Position numbers and translations under genes: made by a program. 64,000 nt of DNA from Coprinellus micaceus (taxonomy: Eukaryota > Basidiomycota > Agaricomycetes > Agaricales > Psathyrellaceae). The notes beneath the pieces are model-generated. The model made no database searches. It saw nothing but the letters and a program-made list of their open reading frames with translations, and was not told the DNA's origin. Shown in pieces: positions 1 to 10,432 of the stretch. The DNA is taken from NCBI GenBank assembly GCA_951394405.1, contig OX596340.1, positions 868,001 through 932,000 of the forward strand. Direction: 5' to 3'. How positions within the stretch are numbered: the stretch's first letter is position 1; every line of letters begins with the position of its first letter.

Positions 1-10
1 AAGAATTGGG

Positions 11-17
11 TATAAGA
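11..17 (+). promoter_or_regulatory. TATA-like box of first aldo/keto reductase
   Basis: A TATAAGA motif lies about 85 nt upstream of the ATG at 100, followed by a pyrimidine/CA-rich leader. This is the usual layout of a fungal core promoter. Motif only; no transcript evidence. Confidence 0.4.
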
Positions 18-99
18 GGCTTCGCATCCAACATGGATATGTCTCATATCCCAACACCCCACCAACCAACCAACCTCGCTTTCTACTTTAACTACGGAA

Positions 100-1561
100 A
101 TGGCAGCCCTGTTCCCCGAAGGTCCTCACCCTGAGTCCGGCTTAGGCTACTACCGTCGCCTCGGCACGCTCGCTGGCGTGCACGTTTCTCCCATTGCCCT
201 GGGAGGGATGAGCATTGGCGAACAGTGGAAGGACTTTGGAATTAACGGCATGACGAAGGAGGAGAGCTTCAAGTTCTTGGACAAGTACTTTGAACTTGGG
301 GGCAACTTCATCGACACTGCTAATGCTTAGTGAGTAGCTATTATACACGCGTCTATGGAGAAGAAAGCGATACTGACCCCTATGCTGTCTCTCAGTTCCT
401 TCGGCAAGTCTGAGGAATACATTGGAGAGTGGGCGGAAGAAAGGGGTATCCGCGACCAACTTTTCATCGCTACGAAGGTCAGTCCCTTTCTTCACTCTTA
501 CCGAGCCTGAATCTGACGATATAAAAACTAGTACACGAACAATCCCTACCTGAACGACGCCTCCGTCAAGCAAAAGCACCTCTTCAATGGCAACGGCCTC
601 AAGTCTCTGCATCTCAACATCGAGATCTCTCTTAAGCGCCTCCAAACTTCGTATATTGACCTATACTATGTCCACTGGTGGGATTACACCACCACCATTC
701 CCGAGTTGATGCACGCGTTGCATGGGCTTGTCTTGCAGAGAAAGGTGCTCTACCTGGTGCGTCCTTATTGCTTTGCCTGTTTGCCCAGTCAAAGTCCTGA
801 CCATTCCTCATTTATAGGGCATCTCCGACGCCCCCGCCTGGGTCGTCTCTAAAGCGAACCAGTATGCCCGATGCCACGCTCTGACGCCTTTCAGCGTCTA
901 TCAAGGCCAGTGGAACGTGCTTTCTCGCGATTTCGAGCGCGATATCATTCCCATGGCTCGCGATGAGGGTATGGCTCTCGCTCCGTGGGGCGTCCTCGCC
1001 GGAGGCAAAATCCGTTCGGACGAGGAGGAAGAAAGGAGGAGGCAGACAGGCGAGAATGGAAGGGCGTTGTCCTTGTCAAGTGGTACCGGTTGGGAGAGGA
1101 CCGAGGAAGAGAAGAAGATTTGCAAAGCGCTCGAGCAGGTGAAGGAGGAAGTTGGAGCGAAGAGTCTCGGGGCTGGTAGGTTTCCTTTTCCTTCATGCGC
1201 GAAATCCGGCTGAGAGTCTCTCGCAGTTGCGATTGCGTATGTGATGCACAAGACTCAATATGTCTTCCCCATTATTGGAGGACGGAGGATTGAGCATTTG
1301 GTCTCAAACCTCGAGGCACTGGAGATCTCCCTCACCCCTCAGCACGTCAAATTCCTCGATTCGGTTGCCCCATTCGACATCGGGTTCCCTCATACTATGA
1401 TTGTACGTTCTACCTCTCCTCGGCGCTCATTGTACCTCCTATTCACCAACGTTCCTTACGATCAGGGTGATGGCAGCGTAAACGCTCTTCTCAACAACTT
1501 TACTGGACATATCGCATACTGGCCCCGTGCTCAGCCTATCAGCGGCGCCCCCTCCAAGTAA
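100..1561 (+). CDS. Aldo/keto reductase, AKR9 aryl-alcohol dehydrogenase / norsolorinic acid reductase type
   Basis: A cytosolic NADPH-dependent reductase of aromatic or aliphatic aldehydes and ketones. Six exons of about 385 codons in total are split by short introns: donors at 330 (gtgagt), 478 (gtcagt), after 756 (gtgcgt), after 1175 and after 1403. The catalytic tetrad is visible: Asp in NFIDTAN, Tyr restored across the first intron (ANAY), Lys in FIATKY and His in YYVHWWD. The cofactor-binding C-terminal part carries MALAPWGVLAGGKI, which matches the aryl-alcohol dehydrogenase/NorA branch. It has a close paralog at 60000-61377 with the same intron layout. It converges on a glutathione transferase ending only 110 bp away. 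The true substrate cannot be read from sequence; NOR activity is only a family label. Confidence 0.9.
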
Positions 1562-1670
1562 TGGGGCTGCGGCATTCTTTGACGTAGGCCCACTGCACAA
1601 GCAGTGTTTACAACTATCATCCATGTAAATCCCCCAACGAAACTATGAAATTTACGATCTGTTGCACTTT

Positions 1671-2506
1671 TCAGTAGACAGTCAGGTACGGCTTAATGCG
1701 GTCCAGGATATTTACCCATCGGCCTCCGTTTAGCTCGGCGATCCTCTTCCAGAATTCGTTATCCTCCCCACCGAAAAGTGCGACCCAAGTAATAGATGTC
1801 GCAACGGCGAGGTCAGGAAGCTTGATGTCGTCCCCCAAAATCCACTTCCCCGCGCCATACCGCTCTTCTGCCTTCGCAAACCAGGACTGAACGGACTCGT
1901 AACTTTCCTGGGTCTCCTTCCAAAACTCCTCTTGCTTCTCCTTGTCCGAGAGGAATTGCTCGACGTTCATGCTGAACAAGGCTTGGAAGTTCTTCTCGTA
2001 TTTTGCCCCACTTTTAGCGTCTAGGTGAGCCACGATCGTTGGGACGAGTAGCCCCCAGGTTGAGTACGCTCTGTGACCGAGTAGAGACCACCCAGGCTCG
2101 AACGCTGCCTTGATAAATTCGTCTGTTGGGTCATCCAGGGTGCACAGTTGGTGGGTATCGGGATATGCCTCATCGAGGTACTTCAGGATGTAGGTCGAGT
2201 CCGAGATGGTGGTGTTCGTAGCCGAGTCGAAGATGGCAGGGACGGTGTACCGTTCCCGTCCATCCGGGAGTACCTCACTGGGAGGTATACCCAGTTCTTT
2301 CATCTGCTCTTCGAGCCTGGCAAAGTCCAGCCACTCGGTCGTGTGGGCTAGGCTTTTGATGTTGAGAGCAATTCTGCATCACGGGGTGAGGTCAGGGGGC
2401 ATTCTCTGCAGAGAAGAGTGGCCAAGGGTACGGACCTGACTTTCCATACGTAGGGTGAGAGCGTCCTGCCAGGGAGTGTGCTGGCGAAATCGTAGAGGGT
2501 AATCAT
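1671..2506 (-). CDS. Glutathione S-transferase, LigE/etherase-like fungal class (GSTFuA-type)
   Basis: Cytosolic glutathione transferase, 257 aa, in two exons with a 62-nt intron (2374-2435, donor gtccgt). The N-terminal thioredoxin fold begins MITLYDFASTLPGRTLSPYV. It continues with the VPAIFD cis-proline motif and an acidic SDSTYILKYLDEAYP segment that binds the glutathione gamma-glutamyl group. The all-helical C-terminal domain ends with WKRIAELNGGRWVNILDRIKPYL. The LSPYVWKVR/ALNIK pattern is typical of the etherase-like fungal GSTs that bind wood-derived phenolics and detoxify electrophiles. A second copy with the same intron position lies at 24441-25294. A TATATAAAA box sits about 55 nt upstream. 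No frame damage is seen. Confidence 0.9.
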
Positions 2507-2555
2507 CTCGAAGGAAGAGGTGGAGACAGGTTGGAATGGGGCCGAGAAACTCGAC

Positions 2556-2566
2556 GTTTTATATAT
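2556..2566 (-). promoter_or_regulatory. TATA box of the GST at 1671-2506
   Basis: On the minus strand TATATAAAA lies 50-60 nt upstream of the ATG at 2506. The stretch 2507-2891 between the GST and the neighbouring pseudogene otherwise holds no coding signal that I can support. Confidence 0.45.
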
Positions 2567-2891
2567 GTCCGTGCTATAATCCGCCTTTGGGACCAAAAAT
2601 CGAAACAGCTTACAGGGCAGACGGACAGCGGGAAAGATGTGTAATTGATATGACACTTGGTCGAGTACTTTGTCTAACCGGCTTTTCGCAATCTGGGCCG
2701 AGTCTCCAAAGGAAACATGGCATTGCAACATGATAGTTATACCCGACCATGGTACGATCTGCACGGGTCGGCTCTCCTTTGTCGGGATCTGGTTCAGAGA
2801 TGAGACGGTGTCGCGAAATGTGAGGTAAAACAACACTCACCTCAAATTTCCGTTGCCTCTCCCGCTCCTCGTCCGCAGAATGACTCCTAAA

Positions 2892-4070
2892 TTATAGGTT
2901 GTATCGTGTGGCGGGCCAATCTTGGATATCAAAGTGTTCAACCGATGGGAAAGTCGACCGCAGCTGACTTTCGTCGAGTACCCTGGGTAAGGTGTACATA
3001 TTTAAGCGAAGATTCGACAGCTCGTCCAATGAGGGTAACTAGATTACGCAAGGTCCTTCAAGAAGGGGGACTCTTCGGTCAATGAGATCTACATATAAAT
3101 TGTGTCAGTTTGATTCATCAGCTTGGGCGGCTGCAACTCACCTCGGAAACGCTATCTACACTAATATCTAATCCTTCTAACTTTCGTAGTTGTCCAGCGA
3201 GTGCCTCAAAGAGCTCCACAGTAAGGAGCGCGACCCTGATAGTCAATGAGCGCAGGCCAGCGAGATGGGCGGCCTTTGTGATGGTGATAATGACATCCTG
3301 AGAGAAGGCGTTGTGAAGAATCGGAAGGGAGGTCAAGTCCTTTGCCCAACTGGCAGGTGAGAACCAGTTGAGAAATGGGTGGCTAAAGCCTTGGAATGAG
3401 CTCTCGAGAGCCGGAGGTCCTTCACCTCGTGACAAGAGGGAATGGCCTCTGTGAAGAGGTCTGTCGAAAAGAGTGTTTCTGGGGTGTGAATTCGACCAAG
3501 GTTCCCCCAGAACTCCCTGACTGTCGTGGTGTGAAGGGAGTGGAAGGCGAAAATGTCAAGTTGAGTGAGGGAAGTAGAGTGCCGGCGAATGAAATTGCAG
3601 AGCTCATACGCGCCCTGGTGGTCTGATTGATTGAGAAATATTCGTGTAGTCAAACTGAATAGCCTCGGAAGATGTGAGAGCCCTGCGAAGAGCGCCCTGC
3701 ATTTGTCGAGGTATCGTGGACAGCAGTCCCCCGTCCTGGCGGATATCGAAAGGGCCGTTATTGACTTCGAATGGCGATTGACCAAGGGGGCAACTACTTG
3801 ACCGAGCAAGCTATCGAAGTCGGTGGTGAGATAAAGCATAAAAAGCTCAAGGGACAGGTCTTCGAGAACAGGGAAGAAAGGTACGCGCTGGTGTCGACCA
3901 AGTCTCGGTATGTCTCCACAGAAATATGCAACTGTAGGCTCCGTAGATTTGGTGCAATGCTCCGCATCGAGTCCCTCATGTTTGATATGAAGACGGAGTG
4001 GAAGTGGGGGTCAGCAATCCCCTGCCATTTCAAACTCCGACGCGACGCGGCAAGAGGTGTCCTCAATTCT
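2892..4070 (-). pseudogene. Decayed leucine-rich (F-box/LRR-type) protein gene
   Basis: Reading leftwards from about 4066, successive pieces in different frames have leucine-spaced LRR character. They include NLRSLQLHISVETYRDL (near 3940), LEDLSLELFMLYLTTDF (near 3850), LTQLDIFAFHSL (near 3550), LRSLTIRVALLTVELFEAL (near 3220) and LSNLRLNMYTLPRVLDE (near 2980). This is the C-terminal part of the F-box/LRR proteins that are abundant in Agaricomycetes. The reading frame shifts near 3870-3880, again around 3340-3440, and twice near 3020-3045. One genuine-looking intron remains at about 3090-3142. No F-box N-terminus is found. The frame breaks and missing start argue for a pseudogene; sequencing indels are the alternative. 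Confidence 0.65.
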
Positions 4071-6457
4071 TAACTTTTGAACGGGACAGATTCATAAATA
4101 CTTTGTAAGGAGAAAATGAAAGACGTTGTATCCTAGATGGATAATTCCGGTCTCGATAAGGTGACAGCAGCCTGGTTGTCTTGGGGTGGGGTGCATGGCC
4201 CTATGAAGTATTAGTCAATGGTAAGGCAGAGAAAGTTGAGACCGGAATTGTGAAAGAGGTAACCACCCAGTACCCTAATGTGAAGGAATTGCGTGAATAT
4301 TTCGGCCCAGTGAAAAGTTGTATGCAAAATGGTGTAGGGCCCTATCTCCCAGCCAAACGCGACCTCTTTGTCCCCGCCAAATCGACTTAATTACAAATAC
4401 TAGTACTAACATATCATACAATGGTGTACAGGAAAACGGGACCTTCCCGATTTGGTCGAGTGCCTTCTCAAGCCCCTATCTCTTATTCCCCGCCTCCGTC
4501 TTCTCGATCGATTGAGCATCCCTTGGGTTGGAGCACAGGTAAATGGGTTATAAGATGAAACTACACAGGGCATATAAGGGAGCGCCGCCTGGCTCAGGTA
4601 ACCTCGGGTAACCTGGCCATTTGGGTGAGGTAAGGTTACCGACTTGTAGTATATACTCTCTTGGCATGTACTACGGCTGCTCGGCTCCCCGCACCAAGAG
4701 TTTCAGTAGCGTGGCAGCCGTCGGTTCGGACGTAGAGCCGAGGAGGAACGAGGCATCAGGGGCGCCTTCCTGTTTTGGAAGGTACGCGCTGGCAGGGGTC
4801 GGGCGTTTGGGGTCACATCTCAACGCGTATCTCTGTAATTCGAGTCAGAAAAAATTGACAGGTATATTCAAGTGCTATCTACAGCTTGACATAAAGTTTG
4901 CGATTTAAAGCGAGACATTATGAGTGATATGGAAGAGAGGAGAAGAGAGGGGGACCGAGCGAAATTTCGACGGTTGATGGCATCAGATCTCCCCCGACGC
5001 GCCCGAGATTGCTGATAAGGGCTCGAGATAACTCCCGCCCGGCATTGAGAGGTCCTGTGGGGGATCGGAGCGCGGGGGAGGGAGGAGAGGGACCAGGAGG
5101 AGGTGTGGGGAGGCCCAGACAGGGGCTGATTGCCTCGTTTGGACGTCACGTGCGGTTACCGGAGCAGCTAGGTAACGTTGACGGGTTTTCATACACGCGA
5201 ATTTCGGTGGGGCTGCCGACCCCCAGTGGAAGGTGGGGTAATGAAGGAGACGCAGGCGCTTAATATCACGTGCACCGCTAATCAAAATTCCCTGCCGTGT
5301 CTTGGATTTGTTCTGGGGCCCCATCCCCGACTCCACAAGGTGGGGGAGGGTTCTGTACCGCAGAAACAGCTATTCTGTCTGTCGTTCGGACTGCAGGTCG
5401 TGGGAACATCATTTTATCTTATCTTAGCTCTTTCTCCCCAGGCCTAGAATTGCTGGAGCGTAATCATGGGGTCAATGATCATTCTAAGCGCCACTCGCTC
5501 CTTTGCTCCTCGCCCTCACACATGCGCCCCGTTTAGCACGTATAGTCTCATTCTCACATCCCTTTCAGCACATCCCCGAAACCCCTGCCCTGTGGATACG
5601 GTTCCAATGTTGCTGAAAACCCCTCGGTGCGCTGCGCATGCCCTCGCCAAGTTAGGTCTGCCCCTGCTTCAGCCAGATACACAAGCCTCTGCAGCACTCG
5701 ACAAAGAGGAGCGGCTCCAACGCGATATACCTTCACACCAATCACGGTGATATTGCGGAACAGGTTCAATGCAGGCGGTTGGAAGGAACAGCACTTTCTC
5801 AGAGGTCGCTCCGTACTTCACTGCATCGCTTCTCAAGGAAAACTGCCCATCGGCGATATTTCCGCCTATCTTAAAGGCCTGGAAAAGGCTCTCCTAGCGC
5901 TGCAGAGGGTGGCGATAACGAACATGTTGTTGAGAAAGACGAGGACATGGCGGTCGGGAGGGATTCGAAGTTCTAGCGACTTTTTTGCTTCGAGGATGGC
6001 ACTTGAACAGGACGATCACGTCGGGTCACCCTCCCATTAGTCTCCATGATGGACTACGAAGAGAGATTGCGGGAATGCGGTTCCGGCGTACAAATTTGAA
6101 TCTCTATCTTTGACCTCCATCTCGAGAGCCATGATTTTTTCGCCCCGAGTCCGGCTTGCTCCAGAGCTCGCGCGTCTCGAGACTCGCCCGAGATCCACGC
6201 GACAGGTTTCTCCATTTCTCGTCACTTCTTTATCTGCCACTATTCTAGGTTCTTCTGCCCTCAGTGCAGCTTCCCTCACGTTGTGAGCTCGCGCACCCTT
6301 CCGCCATGTTTGTTTTTGAATGAGCGAAGGCAAGCACATTGTGGGCACGTGCCTGCGAGTGAGCGAAATATTAGGTTCGGGGCGAACACATATGGTTCCT
6401 TGTGACCCCTTGAATCCAAGGGCCATCCATCCAGGGCGAGCTTGCCCTCCGGTTCGT

Positions 6458-6512
6458 TCAATATCAACTTCGCGAGTCGGGGACTGGCGCTGCAGCGCTG
6501 CGCCGCTACGAT
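6458..6512 (+). repeat. Degenerate 55-bp direct repeat, copy 1
   Basis: The segment TCAATATCAACTTCGCGAGT plus the following GGGACTGGCGCTG..GCGCCGCTACGAT recurs with a few differences at 7187-7243. The shared core is a GAGTCGGGGACTGGCGCTG block followed by CGCCGCTACGAT. It may be a remnant of a duplicated promoter or leader region of the kinase gene. Confidence 0.7.
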
Positions 6513-7186
6513 TGACACCGTCCCCTTCCTTCCTCTTCATGTTTCCCCTGTTGAAACGACCTTCGCACGTCACCCGTGTCTTTTATCGGGAGGACTGCCC
6601 TCTCTTAGTTGGCAGCCTCACGACTTTGAGCAATATCCGACCTTCTACGACTCCACATGCTACCCCCAAGATATCCCTATGCCCGAGATGGTGACGCCTT
6701 TCAGATGTCTTTCGCCGGACGAGATCCTCCACTCGGGGCGTTCTCTTCTCAGAAGACGGTTACTCCGATAATTTGTTGCGGATCGAAGCGACGCACTCGT
6801 GGTGTTATGTAGGATGGGGACTGAGGCAGGCCATCCAAACCCGAATAACTGTATCTACGGATCTCTGATGTAAAAAAAAAAAAAAAACGGCTGGGGAATA
6901 TGTGTTTCTGTTGGTGTACAGAACACGAATATGCAGAATGAGTGGGACAAATTGATGATGATATGTGGTTTCTGAACGCAAAGGTTTCTACCGCACGTAT
7001 CGACTCGCGACTGACGTGCGTACATCGCCTACCCCTGCCCTTCGCGTTCAGTCGAGGGGACCTTCCCTCACCTAAGTCTGACCGATTCTGTCGATTTCAA
7101 GAACGTGAACATTGAAGACATTTGAAGGTACACTTCTGCGGGACCACCCTAGACCCCTTCGCTCCGCGAGAAGAGCCGCCGGTGCT

Positions 7187-7243
7187 TTGTTCAAATATCA
7201 ACTTTGTGAGTCGGGGACTGGCGCTGCCGAGCCGCGCCGCTAC
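7187..7243 (+). repeat. Degenerate 55-bp direct repeat, copy 2 (kinase leader)
   Basis: Second copy of the repeat at 6458-6512. It lies 30-90 nt upstream of the chosen kinase start at 7274. The shared text includes GTGAGTCGGGGACTGGCGCT and CGCGCCGCTACGAT. Confidence 0.7.
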
Positions 7244-7273
7244 GATCATCTCCTATCATCTCCCAACACTTAC

Positions 7274-9733
7274 ATGTCCGCTCAACTCATAGCTCCAGAT
7301 ATTTTAGACTTGGTATCTGTGCCTTCACCATCTAGCATTAATATTCCAAAGGCAGAGCGAGTCCAGTATGCGGTGCGGCTCGACGATGGCGATGTGTTTG
7401 AATTCGACGAGGAAAAGCACGTATTCAAGCTACCAAGGGACTACGGATATCTGTCGCTGCAACTGGGACACCGCTTCACTGGGATCGAGCGCGGTATTTC
7501 CCGCCGCAAAGGGTTCGCTGATACGGACGAGTATGAAGTCGTGCGGAAGCTGGGATGGGGCTCTGAAGGAAGCGTCTGGCTTGCTCGCCGACATACCAAA
7601 GACGGGTTCGTCCTATTACCCTCCCTACCTCGCCGTTTGATAAATAGTATATTGTAGGTCGGCGAGACGTGCTGTCCGCTCTGAAGGCTCGAGCAGCAGG
7701 TACGAATATAGATGGTGACCGTAGCGTACAAGAATGAACTACTGAATACGAAGCGCGACCGTGAGTGATGGCGTCGCTAGATCACGCGACTCGACGCGTT
7801 CCGCGCATAGCCCCTGAGTAACCTAGGGTTGCGTATCTAATTGGCATTTAGTTACAAAGTGTAAGTTACACCTGTAAGTTAATGTAAGTTACGATTAAGT
7901 AGCTTAAGCCCTTATCTACACGTGTAAGTATTGTAACTTATTCGCCCGACTTTCGGTGTACCCAAGAGCACCAGAGCGGCGCACAGGCACTGATGCGCGG
8001 TCGCCTCAACTCGTTTGCATGGTCGAGGTCGGGGCGGAGGGAGGGAGACTCGGCCAAGGTGCTAAGGCTCAATTGCGATTGGCTAGAACGGGAACAGAGG
8101 AGGTTGGGGGGACTTTTGAACTCGGTACCTGGGTGCAGAAGTGGTATGTACTTACTTGTATGTACCCGCATCGCTTCCTGTCGCTCGTCCCGCCCCTCTG
8201 TGCCCCCATACCTTTGTTGCCTATCCAAATTATTTCCGCGCGAAATCAAGTCTCGTGACCTACGGGCGAGCATTAATTTACACAATAAGTTACATTAGTT
8301 GCCCACCCGAAATTTTTTGGCCTGTAAGTTACTATTTAAATGCCCTGGGGTGAATTATACACGCAACCCTAGAGTAACCACCACAATATACCCAGGATTC
8401 CTCGCCCCCGATTTGCAGCTATCAAAATCATGACTTCTTACCACAGCCAGCTCGCCATGCAAACTGATCACTCCTCCGCGCAGTCAGAATTGGCGGCCCT
8501 ACGACGGTTTAACCGGTCGGGTTCTCATCCAGGAAAGGCCTACTGCACCATCATGCAAGATTTCTTCCCGTGTTTTGGACCGAATGAAGACCTAGAACCC
8601 CACATCAGCCTGGTGTTCGAGCCCTACTCAATCAATATGTTCCAATATGTGAACGAGTTGCGCAGGGGATCGGCGCAGGAGACTTTCCCCCTTGTGGGAC
8701 TCAAGAATATTGTTAAACAGGTTATCATGGCTTTGACGTACGTTCACCACAGGGGTATGATACATACCGGTGCGTGGTCGATATACCTACCCTGTGTGCC
8801 CTTGCATCGACGCTCACCCTTTGTCCCAGACATCAAATTGGATAACCTCTTTATCGATACAGGGGAACGTGATGACGAGATCGAGACTCTCCTTCTCACC
8901 GACCCATCTCGTACCTACCCCCCACGACACGAACCCAGGATTTCCGCCGACCCTATTATCACGGTGGAGTCTCAACCATTGCCCCTGTTCGGAAATCCCG
9001 ATATCCACAATCTTCCCATTAAGCTGGGAGATTTTGGCACTGGTACGACGCATGTCCCTTGTCTCTGCGCATAGTGTCTGAAGATACCCTCCCTGCGAAC
9101 GCTAGCCTACTTCTGTGGCCAAGACCACCAGTCAGCTATGCCTGATGGCATTCGCGCCCCGGAAATCTTCCTGGGGTGTCATTGGGACAACCCTGTTGAT
9201 ATTTGGAGTGTCGGCGGCGTGGTATGCCCCCCTCAATGTATTCCAGGACGCGCCCGCTGACAGGTTTATTGGTATCAGCTATGGGATCTCATTTTCTTTC
9301 GTGCATACCGAAAGATTTTTGAGGTCAGCTACTCTCTCCCGGAAGGCATGTCCCCGACACACGCGCACCTTGCGCGCATCGAGGAACTTTTAGGCACTAC
9401 CCCACCTTCCTTCATTGAAAAGTGCCCCGAACGAAGTTCGTTCTTCACCGACGATGGTATGTTCTCTTCGGACCGAGGTTTCCGAAACGTTGAGCTCACC
9501 GATTCGCTTTTGTACTCGTTCTAGGACGGCTGCTCCACCCCCTTCCCGGTGACGCCAAAACCTTCGGAAGCCTCGCTGAACAACTTTTCTTCTCGCCGCT
9601 GAAGTCCAAGTGCACCCCCGACGAGTTGCTTGACACCGACCGATTCATGCGTCGCTGTCTTGAGATTGATCCAGCTGAACGGCCAACAGCGGAGGAGCTG
9701 CTGAAGGACCCTTGGCTCGACGAAGTGGTCTAG
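7274..9733 (+). CDS. SRPK-like serine/threonine protein kinase
   Basis: A predicted active kinase with five or more introns. The glycine loop is KLGWGSEGSVWLARR (near 7550) and the ATP lysine is AAIKIMT (near 8420). The catalytic loop is HTDIKLDNLF, split by an intron near 8770; the HTD form is usual in SRPK-like kinases. The Mg-binding motif is LGDFGTG (9030) and the activation/APE segment is IRAPEIFLG (9150), followed by DIWSVGGV, and the C-lobe ends CLEIDPAERPTAEELLKDPW. An insert rich in Pro and acidic residues separates the catalytic loop from DFG, as in SRPKs. The intron 7700-8395 is 696 nt because a hAT-type MITE sits inside it. An in-frame upstream ATG exists at 7112, but that extension is repeat-derived, so 7274 is preferred. 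Likely phosphorylates SR-type proteins; the substrate is unknown. Confidence 0.8.
7816..8379 (+). mobile_element. hAT-type MITE with 8-bp target-site duplication
   Basis: The element spans 7824-8371 (548 bp). It begins TAGGGTTGCGTATCTAATT and ends with the inverted copy AATTATACACGCAACCCTA. Subterminal GTAAGTTAC/GTAACTTA motifs repeat at both ends. It is flanked by perfect direct 8-bp copies of GAGTAACC at 7816-7823 and 8372-8379. An 8-bp duplication with a TAGGG terminus is diagnostic of the hAT superfamily. It has no transposase frame, so it is non-autonomous. It is nested in the kinase intron 7700-8395. Confidence 0.88.
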
Positions 9734-10432
9734 ATGTTCTATGAGCTGTATAGTTCGGTGGTTGGGAATGCTGATCAATGCGAGATATAGACTCGTAGAT
9801 TGGGGTCATCGGCCTTAAATGCCCGTGCGGTTCTCGTGTCGTCGACGTAAAAGTATTGAATCCGTCGGGCGCTTAACGTTTGATCCTGATTCCGCGGCAT
9901 TCTGGACAAGATCTTGCGAGTAAGGCTGCAGGGACTGTCCATCCGGGCTCCCCTCTTGTTTGCTTTCTGCTTCTGTCGGTAGGTGAATGTGGCGACTTAC
10001 ACGACCGTGAAATATCATTTCAGCTGTCCCGTTGAGAGATTGAAGTCATGCCAACCCATACTCCGCCTACTGTATGACGCGCCGCATTGGTGGAATATTC
10101 TTCAGTAAAGTGCCTCCAGGAAACAGCTTGGAGGCTCTCCCGTCAAGTGCCTTTTCGCGAGGGAGTGGCCAATCCATGAGTCCCGATTGCACCCTTATCC
10201 TCCTCGACGCGGAAGGAGAGCCTCGAATGGAGCTAGGGCGAGGCTAAAGCTGCCGCGACAACCGCATCATCATGGTGATGGATTTTCCATGATTCCCACC
10301 TTACTCCCCTCATTCACGTACCACTCACGTAAACGATTTGCACGGCACTCTTCTCTCTCCATTCAAGTCGAGGCTGGTTCAGGCAAGTAGGAGCAGCCTA
10401 AAGCCCTCACTTGTGGCCTACACAAAGCTGTG
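9734..10432. other. Intergenic, kinase to glycosyltransferase
   Basis: A 699-bp stretch holding the kinase 3' region and the promoter region of the following gene. No coding or structured RNA signal is evident. Confidence 0.5.

Larger units (their letters stand above)
4074..7273. other. Gene-poor 3.2-kb interval
   Basis: No open frame here has recognisable protein character, and all longer frames look like chance. It contains clustered AGGTAACC/GGTTACC motifs near 4595-4640, two E-box-like CACGTG cores near 5148 and 5269, and a run of 16 A at 6872-6887. A 55-bp segment at about 6458-6512 is repeated just upstream of the kinase gene (7187-7243). It looks like intergenic DNA with degraded repeat content. 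Confidence 0.5.

Noticed and set aside
4181..6771. Several 70-180-codon frames in the gene-poor interval
   Set aside because: They have no domain, no signal peptide, no compatible splice chain, and overlap each other on both strands.
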